A stretch of DNA of 64,000 nt, from NCBI RefSeq assembly GCF_000192745.1, contig NC_015259.1, positions 4,479,001-4,543,000 of the forward strand. The letters are read 5' to 3'. Position 1 is the stretch's first letter. Each line of letters begins with the position of its first letter. Positions 1 through 12,478 of this stretch are shown here, in pieces. Under the pieces are notes generated by a model. The model did no database searches. It was not told the origin of the DNA and saw nothing but the letters and a program-made list of their open reading frames with translations. Made by a program: the position numbers and the translations under genes. Origin of the DNA: Polymorphum gilvum SL003B-26A1. GTDB taxonomy: Bacteria; Pseudomonadota; Alphaproteobacteria; Rhizobiales; Stappiaceae.

Positions 1-801
1 AACTTCTTCGTCAAGCGGATCGGCGGCGGGCCGGAACTGGTCTGGCTGTTCTCCGTCGTCTCCGTCGTGCTCTACATGCCGCTGGCGCTCTACCTCCTGG
101 TCACGGCCGCGCCGGAGTTCGGACCGGAGCAGATCGGCTTCCTCGCCGGCAGCACCGTGCTCCACCTCGCCTATTTCCTCCTCCTGCAGCGGGGTTATCG
201 CGTCGGCGACCTGTCGCTGGTCTATCCGGTCGCGCGGGCGACCGGGCCGCTCCTGTCGACGGGCTTTGCCGTCGCCTTCCTGGGCGAACGGATCAGCGGC
301 CAGATCGCCCTCGGCGGCCTCGCGGTGATCGTCGGCGTGCTGTTCCTGACCGGCGGGATCCGGCGTAGCGTGCGGTCCGTCGTCGCCTCGATCGGCTTCG
401 GCCTGGGCGCAGGCCTGCTGATCGGCAGCTATACCGTGTGGGACGCGCATGCCGTCGCCGCCCTCGCCATTCCGCCGCTGCTGCTCGATTATGTGTCGAC
501 CTGCGGGCGGATCGTCCTGCTCGCCCCGCTCGCCATGCGGCGGCGGCAGTTGATGGCGCAACACTGGCGCAACCATCGCGGCGGCGTCGTCGCCATCGCC
601 CTGTTCAACCCGCTCGCCTATATCCTCGTGCTGCACGCGCTGATCTTCACGCCGGTCGTCTACGTGGCGCCGACCCGCGAACTCAGCGTGCTGCTCACCG
701 TCGTCGCCGGCTCCATCCTGCTCGGCGAAGGCCACCTGCGCCGGCGGCTGCCCTGGGCGGGCGTGATCGTCGCCGGCGTCGCGCTGCTGGCAACCGGGTG
801 A
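1..801 (+). CDS. EamA/DMT-family permease (5' end outside window)
   Basis: Inner-membrane permease of the drug/metabolite transporter (EamA) superfamily; the substrate cannot be predicted. The frame is already open at base 1 (NFFVKRIGGGPELVW), so the N-terminus lies upstream and 266 residues remain. The protein is almost entirely hydrophobic helices. It shows the two family half-motifs, YPVARATGPLLS in the first repeat and APTRELSVLL followed by GSILLGE in the second, as expected from the internal EamA duplication. An internal GTG at 67 could be read as a start but would cut into a membrane segment. The next gene begins 70 bp downstream on the same strand. Confidence 0.85.
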   Translation, partial: NFFVKRIGGGPELVWLFSVVSVVLYMPLALYLLVTAAPEFGPEQIGFLAGSTVLHLAYFLLLQRGYRVGDLSLVYPVARATGPLLSTGFAVAFLGERISGQIALGGLAVIVGVLFLTGGIRRSVRSVVASIGFGLGAGLLIGSYTVWDAHAVAALAIPPLLLDYVSTCGRIVLLAPLAMRRRQLMAQHWRNHRGGVVAIALFNPLAYILVLHALIFTPVVYVAPTRELSVLLTVVAGSILLGEGHLRRRLPWAGVIVAGVALLATG

Positions 802-871
802 AACGGCGGTTGCACCGGCGCCGCGGCGCAGGCAGGGTGTTGCCAGACCTCTTCCCCGTCAAAGGACCCCG

Positions 872-1237
872 ATGACCCGATCCGAGTTCGACGCCTGGTG
901 TGCCGTGCTTCCCGCCGCCACCCATGTCATCCAGTGGGGTGGCGCCTCGGTGTGGAAGGTCGGCGGCAAGATCTTCGCGATCTGCTCGAGCTGGGACGCA
1001 GGCGCCGGCGAGCGGATCAGCTTCAAGTGCTCCGACCTGTCCTATGCGCTGCTGGTCCAGCAGGACGGATTCGCCCCGGCGCCCTATCTCGCCCGGGCCA
1101 AATGGGTGCAGATGCAGACGTCCGACGCGCTCGGCGACGACGATCTCAGGTCTTATCTCGCCGCCGCCCATAACCTCGTCGCCGCAACGCTGCCGAAGCG
1201 GCTGCGCGCGCAGCTGCGACTGGACGCCGGCGCCTGA
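872..1237 (+). CDS. MmcQ/YjbR-family protein
   Basis: A 121-residue protein of the MmcQ/YjbR family (formerly DUF419), small cytoplasmic proteins with a CyaY-like alpha/beta fold whose role is not settled. Recognised by the order of short motifs: an N-terminal helix, HVIQWGGASVWKVGGKIFAI, then ISFKCSD, and YLARAKWVQM before a C-terminal helix. Its TGA overlaps the ATG of the MFS gene by one base (TGATG), so the two are probably translationally coupled. The family call is firm; a function would be a guess. Confidence 0.85.
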   Translation: MTRSEFDAWCAVLPAATHVIQWGGASVWKVGGKIFAICSSWDAGAGERISFKCSDLSYALLVQQDGFAPAPYLARAKWVQMQTSDALGDDDLRSYLAAAHNLVAATLPKRLRAQLRLDAGA

Positions 1238-2433
1238 TGCCCGTCGCGTCGCACGGCGCCAAGGCGCGGGCCCTGTCGATCCTGATGGTGGCGGAGATCG
1301 CCGGCATGAGCCTGTGGTTCATATCCGCCGCGATCCTGCCGGACATGATCGCCGAACATCCCTTCTCGGCCCTGCGCCAGGCGGCGCTGTCAAGCGCGGT
1401 GCAGGCCGGTTTCGTCGTCGGAGCCCTCGCCTCGGCGATCCTCGGCCTGCCCGACCGCTTCGATCCGCGCCGGCTGTTCGCGCTGTGCGCCGTCACCGCC
1501 GCCCTCGCCAACGCGGCACTGCTGACGCTGGAGCCCGGCGGCAATGCTGCCATCCTGGCCCGCTTCGCCACCGGCGCGCTGCTCGCCGGGGTCTATCCGG
1601 TCGGGCTCAAGATCGCCGTCGGCTGGGGTCGGGAGGACCGGGGCTTCCTGGTCGGGACGCTGGTTGGCGCGCTCACCTTCGGTTCGGCTGCACCGCATCT
1701 GCTCGCGCTCGCCGGCGGCACGGACTGGCGATGGGCGGTCGGCGCCGCCTCGTTCGCGGCCGCCGGCGGCGGCCTGCTGTGTCTCGCCGCCGGGCTCGGG
1801 CCCCATCACGGCACCGCGGCCCGCTTCGACATCCGCGCCATCGGCCTCGCCTGGAGCAACCGCAAGATCCGCCTCGCCTATGCCGGCTATCTCGGCCACA
1901 TGTGGGAGCTCTATGCCATGTGGGCATGGATCGGGCTTGCCCTCACGGGGTCCTTCGCCGCGCATATGGCCGAGGCCGAGGCGGTCGCCCTCGGACGCCT
2001 GGTCGCCTTCTCCGCCATCGCCGCCGGCGGCGTCGCCTGCATCATCGGCGGCCTGTACGCCGACCGCGCCGGCAAAGAGACCATCGCCCTGATCGCGCTC
2101 ACGGCGAGCGCCTCGGCCGCGGTGGCGAGCGCCGCCAGCTTCGGTGGACCGCCCTGGCTGACAATCCTGTGCGTGCTGGTCTGGGGTGCCGCGATCCTGC
2201 CCGACTCCGCGCAGTTCTCGGCGCTGGTCGCCGATCATTCGCCCGCGGACAGGGCCGGCAGCCTGATGACTTTCCAGACCGCGCTCGGCTTCGCCCTGAC
2301 CTTCCTCACGGTGCAGGCGACGCCGGTCCTGGCCGGACAGATCGGCTGGCCCGGCGTGTTCCTGATCATGGCAGTCGGTCCGGCCCTCGGCATTGTCGCC
2401 ATGCTGCGGTTGAAGGCGCTGAAATCGGCCTGA
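1237..2433 (+). CDS. MFS transporter
   Basis: A 398-residue major facilitator superfamily permease with about twelve hydrophobic segments in two halves, separated by a polar loop near residues 185-205. The first loop reads LGLPDRFDPRRL and the equivalent loop of the second half GGLYADRAGKE, both matching the MFS loop 2-3 pattern. The substrate is unknown; the general look is that of small-molecule efflux or uptake carriers of the cyanate/nitroimidazole group. The start is fixed by the one-base overlap with the preceding yjbR-like gene. It converges on ugpC, with 41 bp between the stops. Confidence 0.85.
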   Translation: MPVASHGAKARALSILMVAEIAGMSLWFISAAILPDMIAEHPFSALRQAALSSAVQAGFVVGALASAILGLPDRFDPRRLFALCAVTAALANAALLTLEPGGNAAILARFATGALLAGVYPVGLKIAVGWGREDRGFLVGTLVGALTFGSAAPHLLALAGGTDWRWAVGAASFAAAGGGLLCLAAGLGPHHGTAARFDIRAIGLAWSNRKIRLAYAGYLGHMWELYAMWAWIGLALTGSFAAHMAEAEAVALGRLVAFSAIAAGGVACIIGGLYADRAGKETIALIALTASASAAVASAASFGGPPWLTILCVLVWGAAILPDSAQFSALVADHSPADRAGSLMTFQTALGFALTFLTVQATPVLAGQIGWPGVFLIMAVGPALGIVAMLRLKALKSA

Positions 2434-2474
2434 CCGGTCCGGCCGGACACGCCGGCCCGGAGCGCTCAGTCGGC

Positions 2475-3557
<1,083 letters not shown>

Positions 3558-3558
3558 G

Positions 3559-4407
3559 TTATTTTTCCGTTTCCACGAGGCCTTTGACGAACAACTTCTG
3601 CATGGCGACCACCACCACGACCGGCGGTAGCATGGCGAGTACGGCGGCCGCCATGACGACGTTCCACTGCGGATAGGCATCGGCGACATCGGCCATGCGC
3701 TTGATGCCCATGACGATGGTGTAGTAGCCGGTGTCGGTGGTCACCAGCAGCGGCCACAGGTACTGGTTCCAGCCGTAGATGAAGAGGATGACGAACAGCG
3801 CGGCCATGTTGGTGCGGCTGAGCGGCAGCAGGATGTCGCGAAAGAACTTCATCGGTCCGGCGCCGTCGACCCGCGCCGCCTCCATCAGTTCGTCCGGCAC
3901 GGTCAGGAAAAACTGGCGGAACAGGAAAGTCGCCGTCGCCGAGGCGATCAGCGGCACGGTCAGGCCGGCGTAGCTGTTCAGCATGCCGAGGTCGGCGACG
4001 ACCTTGAAGGTCGGCAGGATGCGCACCTCGACCGGCAGCATCAGAGTGACGAAGATCATCCAGAAGGCTGCCTGGCGGAAGGGAAAGCGGAAATAGACGA
4101 TGGCGAAGGCGGACAGGATCGAGATGGCGATCTTGCCCGACGCGATGACCAGCGCCATGACCAGCGAGTTCAGCATCATCGGCGCCAGCGGCGGTGCGCC
4201 CGAGGTGCTGATGCCCGAATTCAGCATGGTCAGGTAGTTTTCCGCCGCATGCGGGCCGGGCAGCAGCGGCACGACGCCGGACATGAAGTCGAAGGCGCCG
4301 CGCGTGGATGCGATCAGCGCGACATAGACCGGGAAGGCGACGACGACGACGCCGGCGATCAGCACCAGATGGGCAAGGGCGGTGAGCCAGGGCCTGTTCT
4401 CGACCAC
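3559..4407 (-). CDS. ugpE: sn-glycerol-3-phosphate ABC transporter permease UgpE
   Basis: Integral membrane subunit of 282 residues, nearly the length of E. coli UgpE. It has six predicted membrane segments, the first near residues 10-32, and the permease EAA loop reading [20 protein letters not shown] about 90 residues from the C-terminus, which docks on UgpC. It forms the heterodimeric pore with UgpA. It lies 12 bp downstream of ugpA and 1 bp upstream of ugpC in one operon. Confidence 0.95.
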   Translation of the reverse strand: MVENRPWLTALAHLVLIAGVVVVAFPVYVALIASTRGAFDFMSGVVPLLPGPHAAENYLTMLNSGISTSGAPPLAPMMLNSLVMALVIASGKIAISILSAFAIVYFRFPFRQAAFWMIFVTLMLPVEVRILPTFKVVADLGMLNSYAGLTVPLIASATATFLFRQFFLTVPDELMEAARVDGAGPMKFFRDILLPLSRTNMAALFVILFIYGWNQYLWPLLVTTDTGYYTIVMGIKRMADVADAYPQWNVVMAAAVLAMLPPVVVVVAMQKLFVKGLVETEK

Positions 4408-4419
4408 GATCCGGTCTCC

Positions 4420-5304
4420 TCAATAGGCCACGCGCCGCTCGACGAAGCGGAACTGGATGACGGTGAGCGCGATCACGACCGCCATCAACACGACCGACTG
4501 GGCTGCGGAGGAGCCGAGGTTGAGGCCGACGAAGCCGTCGACATAGACCTTGTAGACCAGAACGTTGGTCGACTGGGCCGGTCCGCCCTCGGTGGTCGCG
4601 TCGATGATCGGGAAGGTGTCGAACATGGCATAGACGATGTTGACCACCAGCAGGAAGAAGCTGGTCGGCGACAGCAGCGGCAGGGTGATGGTGAAGAAGC
4701 GCTTGACCGGGCCGGCGCCGTCGATGGCCGCCGCTTCGCGCAGCGACGCGGGGATCGACTGCAGGCCGGCGAGGAAGAACAGGAAGTTGTAGGAGACCTG
4801 CTTCCAGCTCGCCGCAAGGATGACCAGGATCATGGCATCGGTCTTGTTGAGGCTGTGGTTCCAGCGGTAGCCGACCATGTCCATCAGGTAGGGCAACAGG
4901 CCGATGGTCGGGTTGAACAGGAACCACCACAGGATGCCGGCGACGGCCGGGGCGACCGCATAGGGCCACAGCAGCAGGGTCGTGTAGACGCCGGCGGTCT
5001 TCACCAGGCGGTCGACGGCGACCGCCAGCACCAGCGCCAGCAGCAGCGACAGCGCCGCGGTCGATGTCGCGAACACCGCGGTCACCGACAGCGCGTTCAA
5101 GTAGGTCGGGTCGGCGAGCAGGCGGGCGTAGTTCTCGAGGCCGACGAAGGTGGTCCTGAAGCCGAAGGCATCCTCGCGCAGGAACGACTGCCAGACGGCC
5201 TGTCCGGCCGGCCAGAAGAAGAACACCGCCGTGACTGCCAGCTGCGGCAGCAGCAGCGCGTAGGGCAGCACGCGGTTGGGAAAGACGGTGCGCTTGGTCT
5301 GCAT
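4420..5304 (-). CDS. ugpA: sn-glycerol-3-phosphate ABC transporter permease UgpA
   Basis: Permease of 294 residues with six predicted membrane helices; the N-terminus ([20 protein letters not shown]) is the characteristic start of MalF/UgpA-type subunits. The EAA loop reads [20 protein letters not shown]. It partners UgpE in the pore. The gene is second in the operon, 124 bp after ugpB; the longer gap is common between the abundant binding protein and the permeases. Confidence 0.95.
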   Translation of the reverse strand: MQTKRTVFPNRVLPYALLLPQLAVTAVFFFWPAGQAVWQSFLREDAFGFRTTFVGLENYARLLADPTYLNALSVTAVFATSTAALSLLLALVLAVAVDRLVKTAGVYTTLLLWPYAVAPAVAGILWWFLFNPTIGLLPYLMDMVGYRWNHSLNKTDAMILVILAASWKQVSYNFLFFLAGLQSIPASLREAAAIDGAGPVKRFFTITLPLLSPTSFFLLVVNIVYAMFDTFPIIDATTEGGPAQSTNVLVYKVYVDGFVGLNLGSSAAQSVVLMAVVIALTVIQFRFVERRVAY

Positions 5305-5428
5305 CGGGAGATCCGGTCTGGGGGCCGATCAGGGAGCCGATCCGGGGCCGCGGCCGGAATCGCTCGCGGCACGCGAATGGCGACGCCCGCGCCGGAAACC
5401 GGCGCGGGCGCGTGCAGCCGGAAAGGGC

Positions 5429-6763
5429 TCAGCCCTCGTTGGCCTTCTCGAACTCGCGGATCAGCACGTTACCGCGCTTGACCAGATCGTCGAGCGCCTG
5501 CTGCGCGGTCTTGGCGCCGCTCAAAAGCTGCTCGAACTCCTCGTCGATGATGGTGCGGATCTGCACGTAGCTGCCGAAGCGCAGGCCCTTGGAGTTGGCG
5601 GTCGGGGCCTTGAAGGTGATCTGCTCGATCGACACGTCGGCCCCCGGGTTCTTCTCGTAGAAGCCCTGCGACTTGCTCAGGTCGTAGGCGGCCTGGGTGA
5701 TCGGCAGGTAGCCGGTCGCCTGGTGCCAGGCGGCCTGTACTTCGGCCGAGGACAGGTAGCTGAAGAAGTTGGCCACGCCCTTGTATTCGGCGTCCGCCTT
5801 GCCCTGCAGCACCCACAAGGTGGCGCCGCCGATGATCGAGTTCTGCGGCGCGCCGTCGACGTCGGCGTAATAGGGCAGCATGCCCATGCCGACCTGGAAG
5901 TCCTTGGCATTGGCGACCACGCCCGCGCGCGAGGCGGAGGAGTTCATGTACATGGCGCATTCCTGCGCGTAGAACTTCGGCGGCGCGTCATTGCCGCCGA
6001 CCGGACCGCCGTACTGGAAAACACCGGCGTCCTGCCACTTCTTCAGGTTGGTCCAGTGCTTGACCTGGGCCGGGCCGTTGACGGTCAGCTCGGTCTTCAG
6101 ACCGCCGAAGCCGTTCTCCAGGGTGCCGATCGGCTGGTTGTGCCAGGCGGAGAAATTCTCGAGCTGGACCCAGGAGATCCAGCCGGTGGTGAAGCCGCAC
6201 TTGGCCGCGCCGCTGTCCATGATCTTGGCGGAGAACTGCTCGAGTTCTTCCCAGGTCTTCGGCGGCGTTTCCGGATCGAGGCCCGCCTTCGCGAAGACGT
6301 CCTTGTTGTAGTAGAGGACCGGGGTCGACGAGTTGAACGGCATCGACAGCATGTTGCCGTCGGTGTCGGTGTAGTAGCCGACCACCGCCGGCAGGTAGTC
6401 CTTCGGCTCGAACGGCTCGCCGGCGTCCGCCATCAGCTGGTAAACCGGATAAATGGCGCCCTTGGCGGCCATCATGGTGCCGGTGCCGACCTCGAACACC
6501 TGGACGATGTGCGGCTGCTCGCCGGCGCGGAAGGCGGCGATCGCGGCGGTCATGGTCTCGGCGTAGTTGCCCTTGTAGACCGGCACGACCTTATAGTCGC
6601 CCTGCGAGGCGTTGTAGCCGGCGACGATCTCTTCCAGCTTGGCGCCGAGTTCGCCGCCCATGGCGTGCCACCAGGCGATCTCGGTGACCGCGAGCGCGGC
6701 GGTCGAGGTGCCGGCCATGGCCGCCGCAGCGACGAGACCGGCAACGATGTTGCGATAAGCCAT
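5429..6763 (-). CDS. ugpB: sn-glycerol-3-phosphate-binding periplasmic protein UgpB
   Basis: Periplasmic solute-binding protein, 444 residues (E. coli UgpB is 438). The start is the ATG at 6763 (MAYRNIVAGLVAAAAMAG), which gives a clean Sec signal peptide with cleavage probably after ALA near residue 24; a longer reading from 6820 would bury it. The mature protein follows E. coli UgpB closely: WWHAMGGELG, VPVYKGNYAETMTA, VFEVGTGTMMAAKGAI, PFNSSTPVLYYNKD and AGLDPETPPKTW. These conserved blocks support glycerol-3-phosphate or its diesters as ligand rather than a plain sugar. First gene of the operon, preceded by PhoB-like boxes. Confidence 0.95.
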   Translation of the reverse strand: MAYRNIVAGLVAAAAMAGTSTAALAVTEIAWWHAMGGELGAKLEEIVAGYNASQGDYKVVPVYKGNYAETMTAAIAAFRAGEQPHIVQVFEVGTGTMMAAKGAIYPVYQLMADAGEPFEPKDYLPAVVGYYTDTDGNMLSMPFNSSTPVLYYNKDVFAKAGLDPETPPKTWEELEQFSAKIMDSGAAKCGFTTGWISWVQLENFSAWHNQPIGTLENGFGGLKTELTVNGPAQVKHWTNLKKWQDAGVFQYGGPVGGNDAPPKFYAQECAMYMNSSASRAGVVANAKDFQVGMGMLPYYADVDGAPQNSIIGGATLWVLQGKADAEYKGVANFFSYLSSAEVQAAWHQATGYLPITQAAYDLSKSQGFYEKNPGADVSIEQITFKAPTANSKGLRFGSYVQIRTIIDEEFEQLLSGAKTAQQALDDLVKRGNVLIREFEKANEG

Positions 6764-6881
6764 CTGAATCTTGCTCCCAGGTACCGGGGCAGACGCCCCT
6801 TGGCTGCATGCGGTCCGCACGGCCGCGCCGGATCGCGCGCGCAGCTCGGTTCGGAACGCCCCGGCTTGGTAGGCATTTCAT

Positions 6882-6921
6882 ATGAAAGCGCGATGTCGCT
6901 CACATGAACATTCGATGACGC
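6882..6921 (-). promoter_or_regulatory. Probable double Pho box (PhoB operator) for ugpBAEC
   Basis: Four half-sites lie in strict 11-bp register: plus-strand ATGAAAG at 6882, ATGTCGC at 6893, ATGAACA at 6904 and ATGACGC at 6915. On the minus (coding) strand these read CTTTCAT, GCGACAT, TGTTCAT and GCGTCAT, degenerate versions of the PhoB half-site CTGTCAT. Two 7-mers separated by 4 bp make one Pho box, so this is two consecutive boxes. The array ends about 118 bp before the ugpB ATG. The 11-bp phasing is seen directly; PhoB binding is inferred from the known Pho control of ugp. Confidence 0.7.
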
Positions 6922-7000
6922 GGCCGGCCGGGCTGTGGCTGACCGTCGGCCGGAGCCAGGATCCCGATGACTTTCAAGAACTTGCCCGGATGCTGGCAGA

Positions 7001-7357
7001 TCAGGGATAGAGGCGGATGACGAACAGCTTGCGGGTCGTCTCGAGCACTTCCCACGTACCGGAAAAGCCGGGCCGGAGGACGAAGCTGTCGCCGGGCTTC
7101 AGCTCGCGGGCGACGCCGTCGGCGCCGGTGACGACCGAACGGCCGGAGAGGATCGAGCAGAACTCCCATTCGTCGTAGGAGATCCGCCACTTGCCCGGCG
7201 TTGCCTGCCACACGCCGGCAAACAGCGTGTCGCCGTCGCGCGCCTCGACCAGCCAGGTGGTGAAGCGCGGATCGCCGGCCAGCACCCTGTCGGGAGCCGG
7301 CGCGTCCTCCTCGGGTGTGACGGCGTCGAGGTCGAAGGGCAGGAAGACGGCGCTCAT
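7001..7357 (-). CDS. Cupin-domain protein (COG3450/DUF861 type)
   Basis: A 118-residue single-domain cupin related to the EutQ/ureidoglycine aminohydrolase-like group. The first cupin strand block is around GKWRISYDEWEFCSILSGR and the second around LKPGDSFVLRPGFSGTWEV, both typical of COG3450 proteins, whose substrates are mostly unknown. The ATG at 7357 has a GGAGA ribosome site just upstream; a start at 7384 has none. It sits alone between the ugp promoter region and a tRNA gene, 237 bp from ugpB, and need not be part of the ugp operon. Confidence 0.8.
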   Translation of the reverse strand: MSAVFLPFDLDAVTPEEDAPAPDRVLAGDPRFTTWLVEARDGDTLFAGVWQATPGKWRISYDEWEFCSILSGRSVVTGADGVARELKPGDSFVLRPGFSGTWEVLETTRKLFVIRLYP

Positions 7358-7563
7358 GGGATCTCCGGTCGCGGTTTGCCGCATCCTATCCCGCTTTCGC
7401 CGGCACAGACAGGCCAGAGCAGGCAGGCCAGGACAGGCAGGACAGGCGGGGACACGGCGATCTCGGCGCTACGTCCGGCAGGGGAAGCCTGCGCCGACCG
7501 GGAACCAAAAGGCAGGCCGGTGCTACGCCGGGCCTGCCTTGTGCCGGATCAGATCCGGGAAGA

Positions 7564-7639
<76 letters not shown>

Positions 7640-7683
7640 GAATTTCGTCAGCCGGCTTGGGTGACCGGCGTCGATGCGGGCGG

Positions 7684-7712
7684 GTTATAGTCGGGCCGTC
7701 CGCGTTGATCAA
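7684..7712 (-). promoter_or_regulatory. Promoter of tRNA-Ala
   Basis: On the minus strand a -35 TTGATC (7707-7712) and a -10 TATAAC (7684-7689) are separated by exactly 17 bp and lie about 45 bp upstream of the tRNA 5' end. Good sigma-70-type match by eye. Confidence 0.6.
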
Positions 7713-7787
7713 GAGGAATTCCGACCGAAATCGAAAAAGCCCCTGTGGACAATCCGGTCGCCCTGAGGGCGGCCGGAAATGCCGGTC

Positions 7788-10350
<2,563 letters not shown>

Positions 10351-10633
10351 CAGAGACCTTACCCGGACCTCTGCCGGCGGCACGCCGCCGGGCCGTATTG
10401 GATGGCGCCGATCCGGATTGGCCGGACCGCGTCCTCCCGGGACACCAGACACAATCCGGGACGGGCCGACAGCCCGTCTTCATCGAAGGTGAGACCGGAT
10501 CCCCGTCTCCCGCCCCGCCGGCCCATTCTTTCGCGAGGATGGCAGGGACCGCAGCAGCGCTCCCCGGGAGGCCAGGATCCAGACTGCAACACGAACCGGC
10601 CGGCGCACGCCAGGAATGGCTCCAGGAGTTTCA
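10351..10633 (+). other. Long GC-rich leader between cmk and rpsA
   Basis: 283 bp without a credible gene. It probably holds an rpsA promoter and a long 5' untranslated leader; rpsA is autoregulated through its leader in other bacteria, but I cannot draw a convincing conserved fold by eye. A GGAG ribosome site lies at its 3' end, before the ATG at 10634. No tRNA, repeat or terminator with a T-tract is seen. Confidence 0.4.
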
Positions 10634-12334
10634 ATGACCGAACTGAACCCCTCCACCGAGGATTTTGCTGCCCTTCTGAACGAGTCCTTCGAGACGAGCG
10701 ACCTTTACGAGGGCGCCGTCGTCAAGGGCATCATCGTCGCCATCGAGAAGGACCTTGCCGTCATCGACGTCGGCCTGAAGGTCGAAGGCCGCGTTCCGCT
10801 CAAGGAATTCGGCGTCAAGGGCCGCGACGGCGAACTGAAGGTCGGCGACGAGGTCGAGGTCTACCTCGAGCGCGTCGAGAACGCGCTCGGCGAAGCCGTC
10901 CTGTCGCGCGAGAAGGCGCGCCGCGAGGAAAGCTGGGTGCGTCTGGAAGTGTCCTTCGAGAAGGGCGACAAGGTCACCGGCCAGATCTTCAACCAGGTCA
11001 AGGGCGGCTTCACCGTCGACCTCGACGGCGCCGTGGCCTTCCTGCCGCGCTCGCAGGTCGACATCCGCCCGGTGCGCGACGTCACGCCGCTGATGCACAC
11101 CCCGCAGCCGTTCCAGATCCTCAAGATGGACAAGCGCCGCGGCAACATCGTCGTGTCGCGCCGCGTGGTGCTCGAAGAGACCCGCGCCGAGCAGCGCTCC
11201 GAACTGGTGCAGAGCCTGGAAGAGGGCCAGACCGTGGAAGGCGTGGTCAAGAACATCACCGACTACGGTGCGTTCGTCGACCTCGGCGGCATCGACGGCC
11301 TGCTGCACGTCACCGACATCGCGTGGCGCCGCATCAACCATCCGTCGGAAGTGCTCAGCATCGGCCAGACCGTCCGCGTGCAGATCATCCGCGTCAACCA
11401 GGACACCCACCGCATCAGCCTCGGCATGAAGCAGCTCGAGACGGATCCGTGGGACGGCATCGAGGCCAAGTACCCGATCGGCGCCAAGTTCACCGGCCGC
11501 GTGACCAACATCACCGACTACGGTGCCTTCGTCGAGCTGGAGCCGGGCATCGAAGGCTTGATCCACGTGTCGGAGATGTCCTGGACCAAGAAGAACGTCC
11601 ATCCGGGCAAGATCGTGTCGACCTCGCAGGAAGTCGACGTGATGGTGCTGGAAGTCGATCCGGTCAAGCGCCGCATTTCGCTCGGCCTCAAGCAGACCCT
11701 GCAGAACCCGTGGGATGCCTTCGCCGAGCGCTTCCCGGTCGGCACCGAGGTCGAGGGCGAGGTCAAGAACAAGACCGAGTTCGGCCTGTTCATCGGCCTG
11801 GAAGGCGACGTCGACGGCATGGTGCACCTGTCCGACCTCGACTGGAACCGTCCGGGCGAGCAGGTCATCGAGGAGTTCAAGAAGGGCGACGTGGTCAAGG
11901 CCGTGGTGCTCGACGTCGACGTGGACAAGGAACGTATCTCGCTCGGCATCAAGCAGCTCGGCGGCGATCCGTTCGAGTCGGCGGCCGCCGGCGGCGAGAT
12001 CCGCAAGAACGCCATCGTCACCTGCGAAGTGATCGAGGTGAAAGACGGCGGCCTTGAAGTGAAGATCGCCGACAGCGACCTGACCGCCTTCGTCCGCCGC
12101 GCCGACCTGTCGCGCGAGCGTGCCGAACAGCGTCCCGAGCGTTTTGCCATCGGCGACAAGTTCGACGCCCGCGTCACGCAGTTCGACAAGAAGACCCGCC
12201 GCGTGTCGGTCTCCATCAAGGCGCTGGAAATCGCTGAGGAGAAGGAAGCGGTCGCCCAGTACGGCTCGTCCGACTCGGGTGCCTCGCTCGGCGACATCCT
12301 GGGCGCGGCCCTCAAGGCGCGCGACGAAGACTGA
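10634..12334 (+). CDS. rpsA: 30S ribosomal protein S1
   Basis: Largest small-subunit protein, 566 residues, binding mRNA during initiation. Six S1 (OB-fold) repeats: about residues 27-93, 112-178, 199-267, 284-354, 371-441 and 455-525. Repeats 3 and 4 share the strongly conserved NITDYGAFV block. The start at 10634 (MTELNPSTEDFAALL) has CAGGAG 8 bp upstream; an in-frame ATG at 10616 lacks one. A strong terminator follows 26 bp after the stop. Confidence 0.98.
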   Translation: MTELNPSTEDFAALLNESFETSDLYEGAVVKGIIVAIEKDLAVIDVGLKVEGRVPLKEFGVKGRDGELKVGDEVEVYLERVENALGEAVLSREKARREESWVRLEVSFEKGDKVTGQIFNQVKGGFTVDLDGAVAFLPRSQVDIRPVRDVTPLMHTPQPFQILKMDKRRGNIVVSRRVVLEETRAEQRSELVQSLEEGQTVEGVVKNITDYGAFVDLGGIDGLLHVTDIAWRRINHPSEVLSIGQTVRVQIIRVNQDTHRISLGMKQLETDPWDGIEAKYPIGAKFTGRVTNITDYGAFVELEPGIEGLIHVSEMSWTKKNVHPGKIVSTSQEVDVMVLEVDPVKRRISLGLKQTLQNPWDAFAERFPVGTEVEGEVKNKTEFGLFIGLEGDVDGMVHLSDLDWNRPGEQVIEEFKKGDVVKAVVLDVDVDKERISLGIKQLGGDPFESAAAGGEIRKNAIVTCEVIEVKDGGLEVKIADSDLTAFVRRADLSRERAEQRPERFAIGDKFDARVTQFDKKTRRVSVSIKALEIAEEKEAVAQYGSSDSGASLGDILGAALKARDED

Positions 12335-12360
12335 TCGTCGCCGCCAGCAAGAATGCGGAA

Positions 12361-12387
12361 AAGCCCGGCCTCGCGCCGGGCTTTTTT
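12361..12387 (+). terminator. Intrinsic terminator of rpsA
   Basis: Perfect 9-bp stem AAGCCCGGC/GCCGGGCTT (12361-12369 and 12375-12383) with loop CTCGC, ending in a run of six T. Confidence 0.9.
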
Positions 12388-12478
12388 GTGACCCTTTACG
12401 GGCACCCGGAGCCGCGATAGGAAAGGGGCCGGAATCTTGACGTGGCCAGCAAGCTGCCGCGGAAACGGGGAGACGGAA

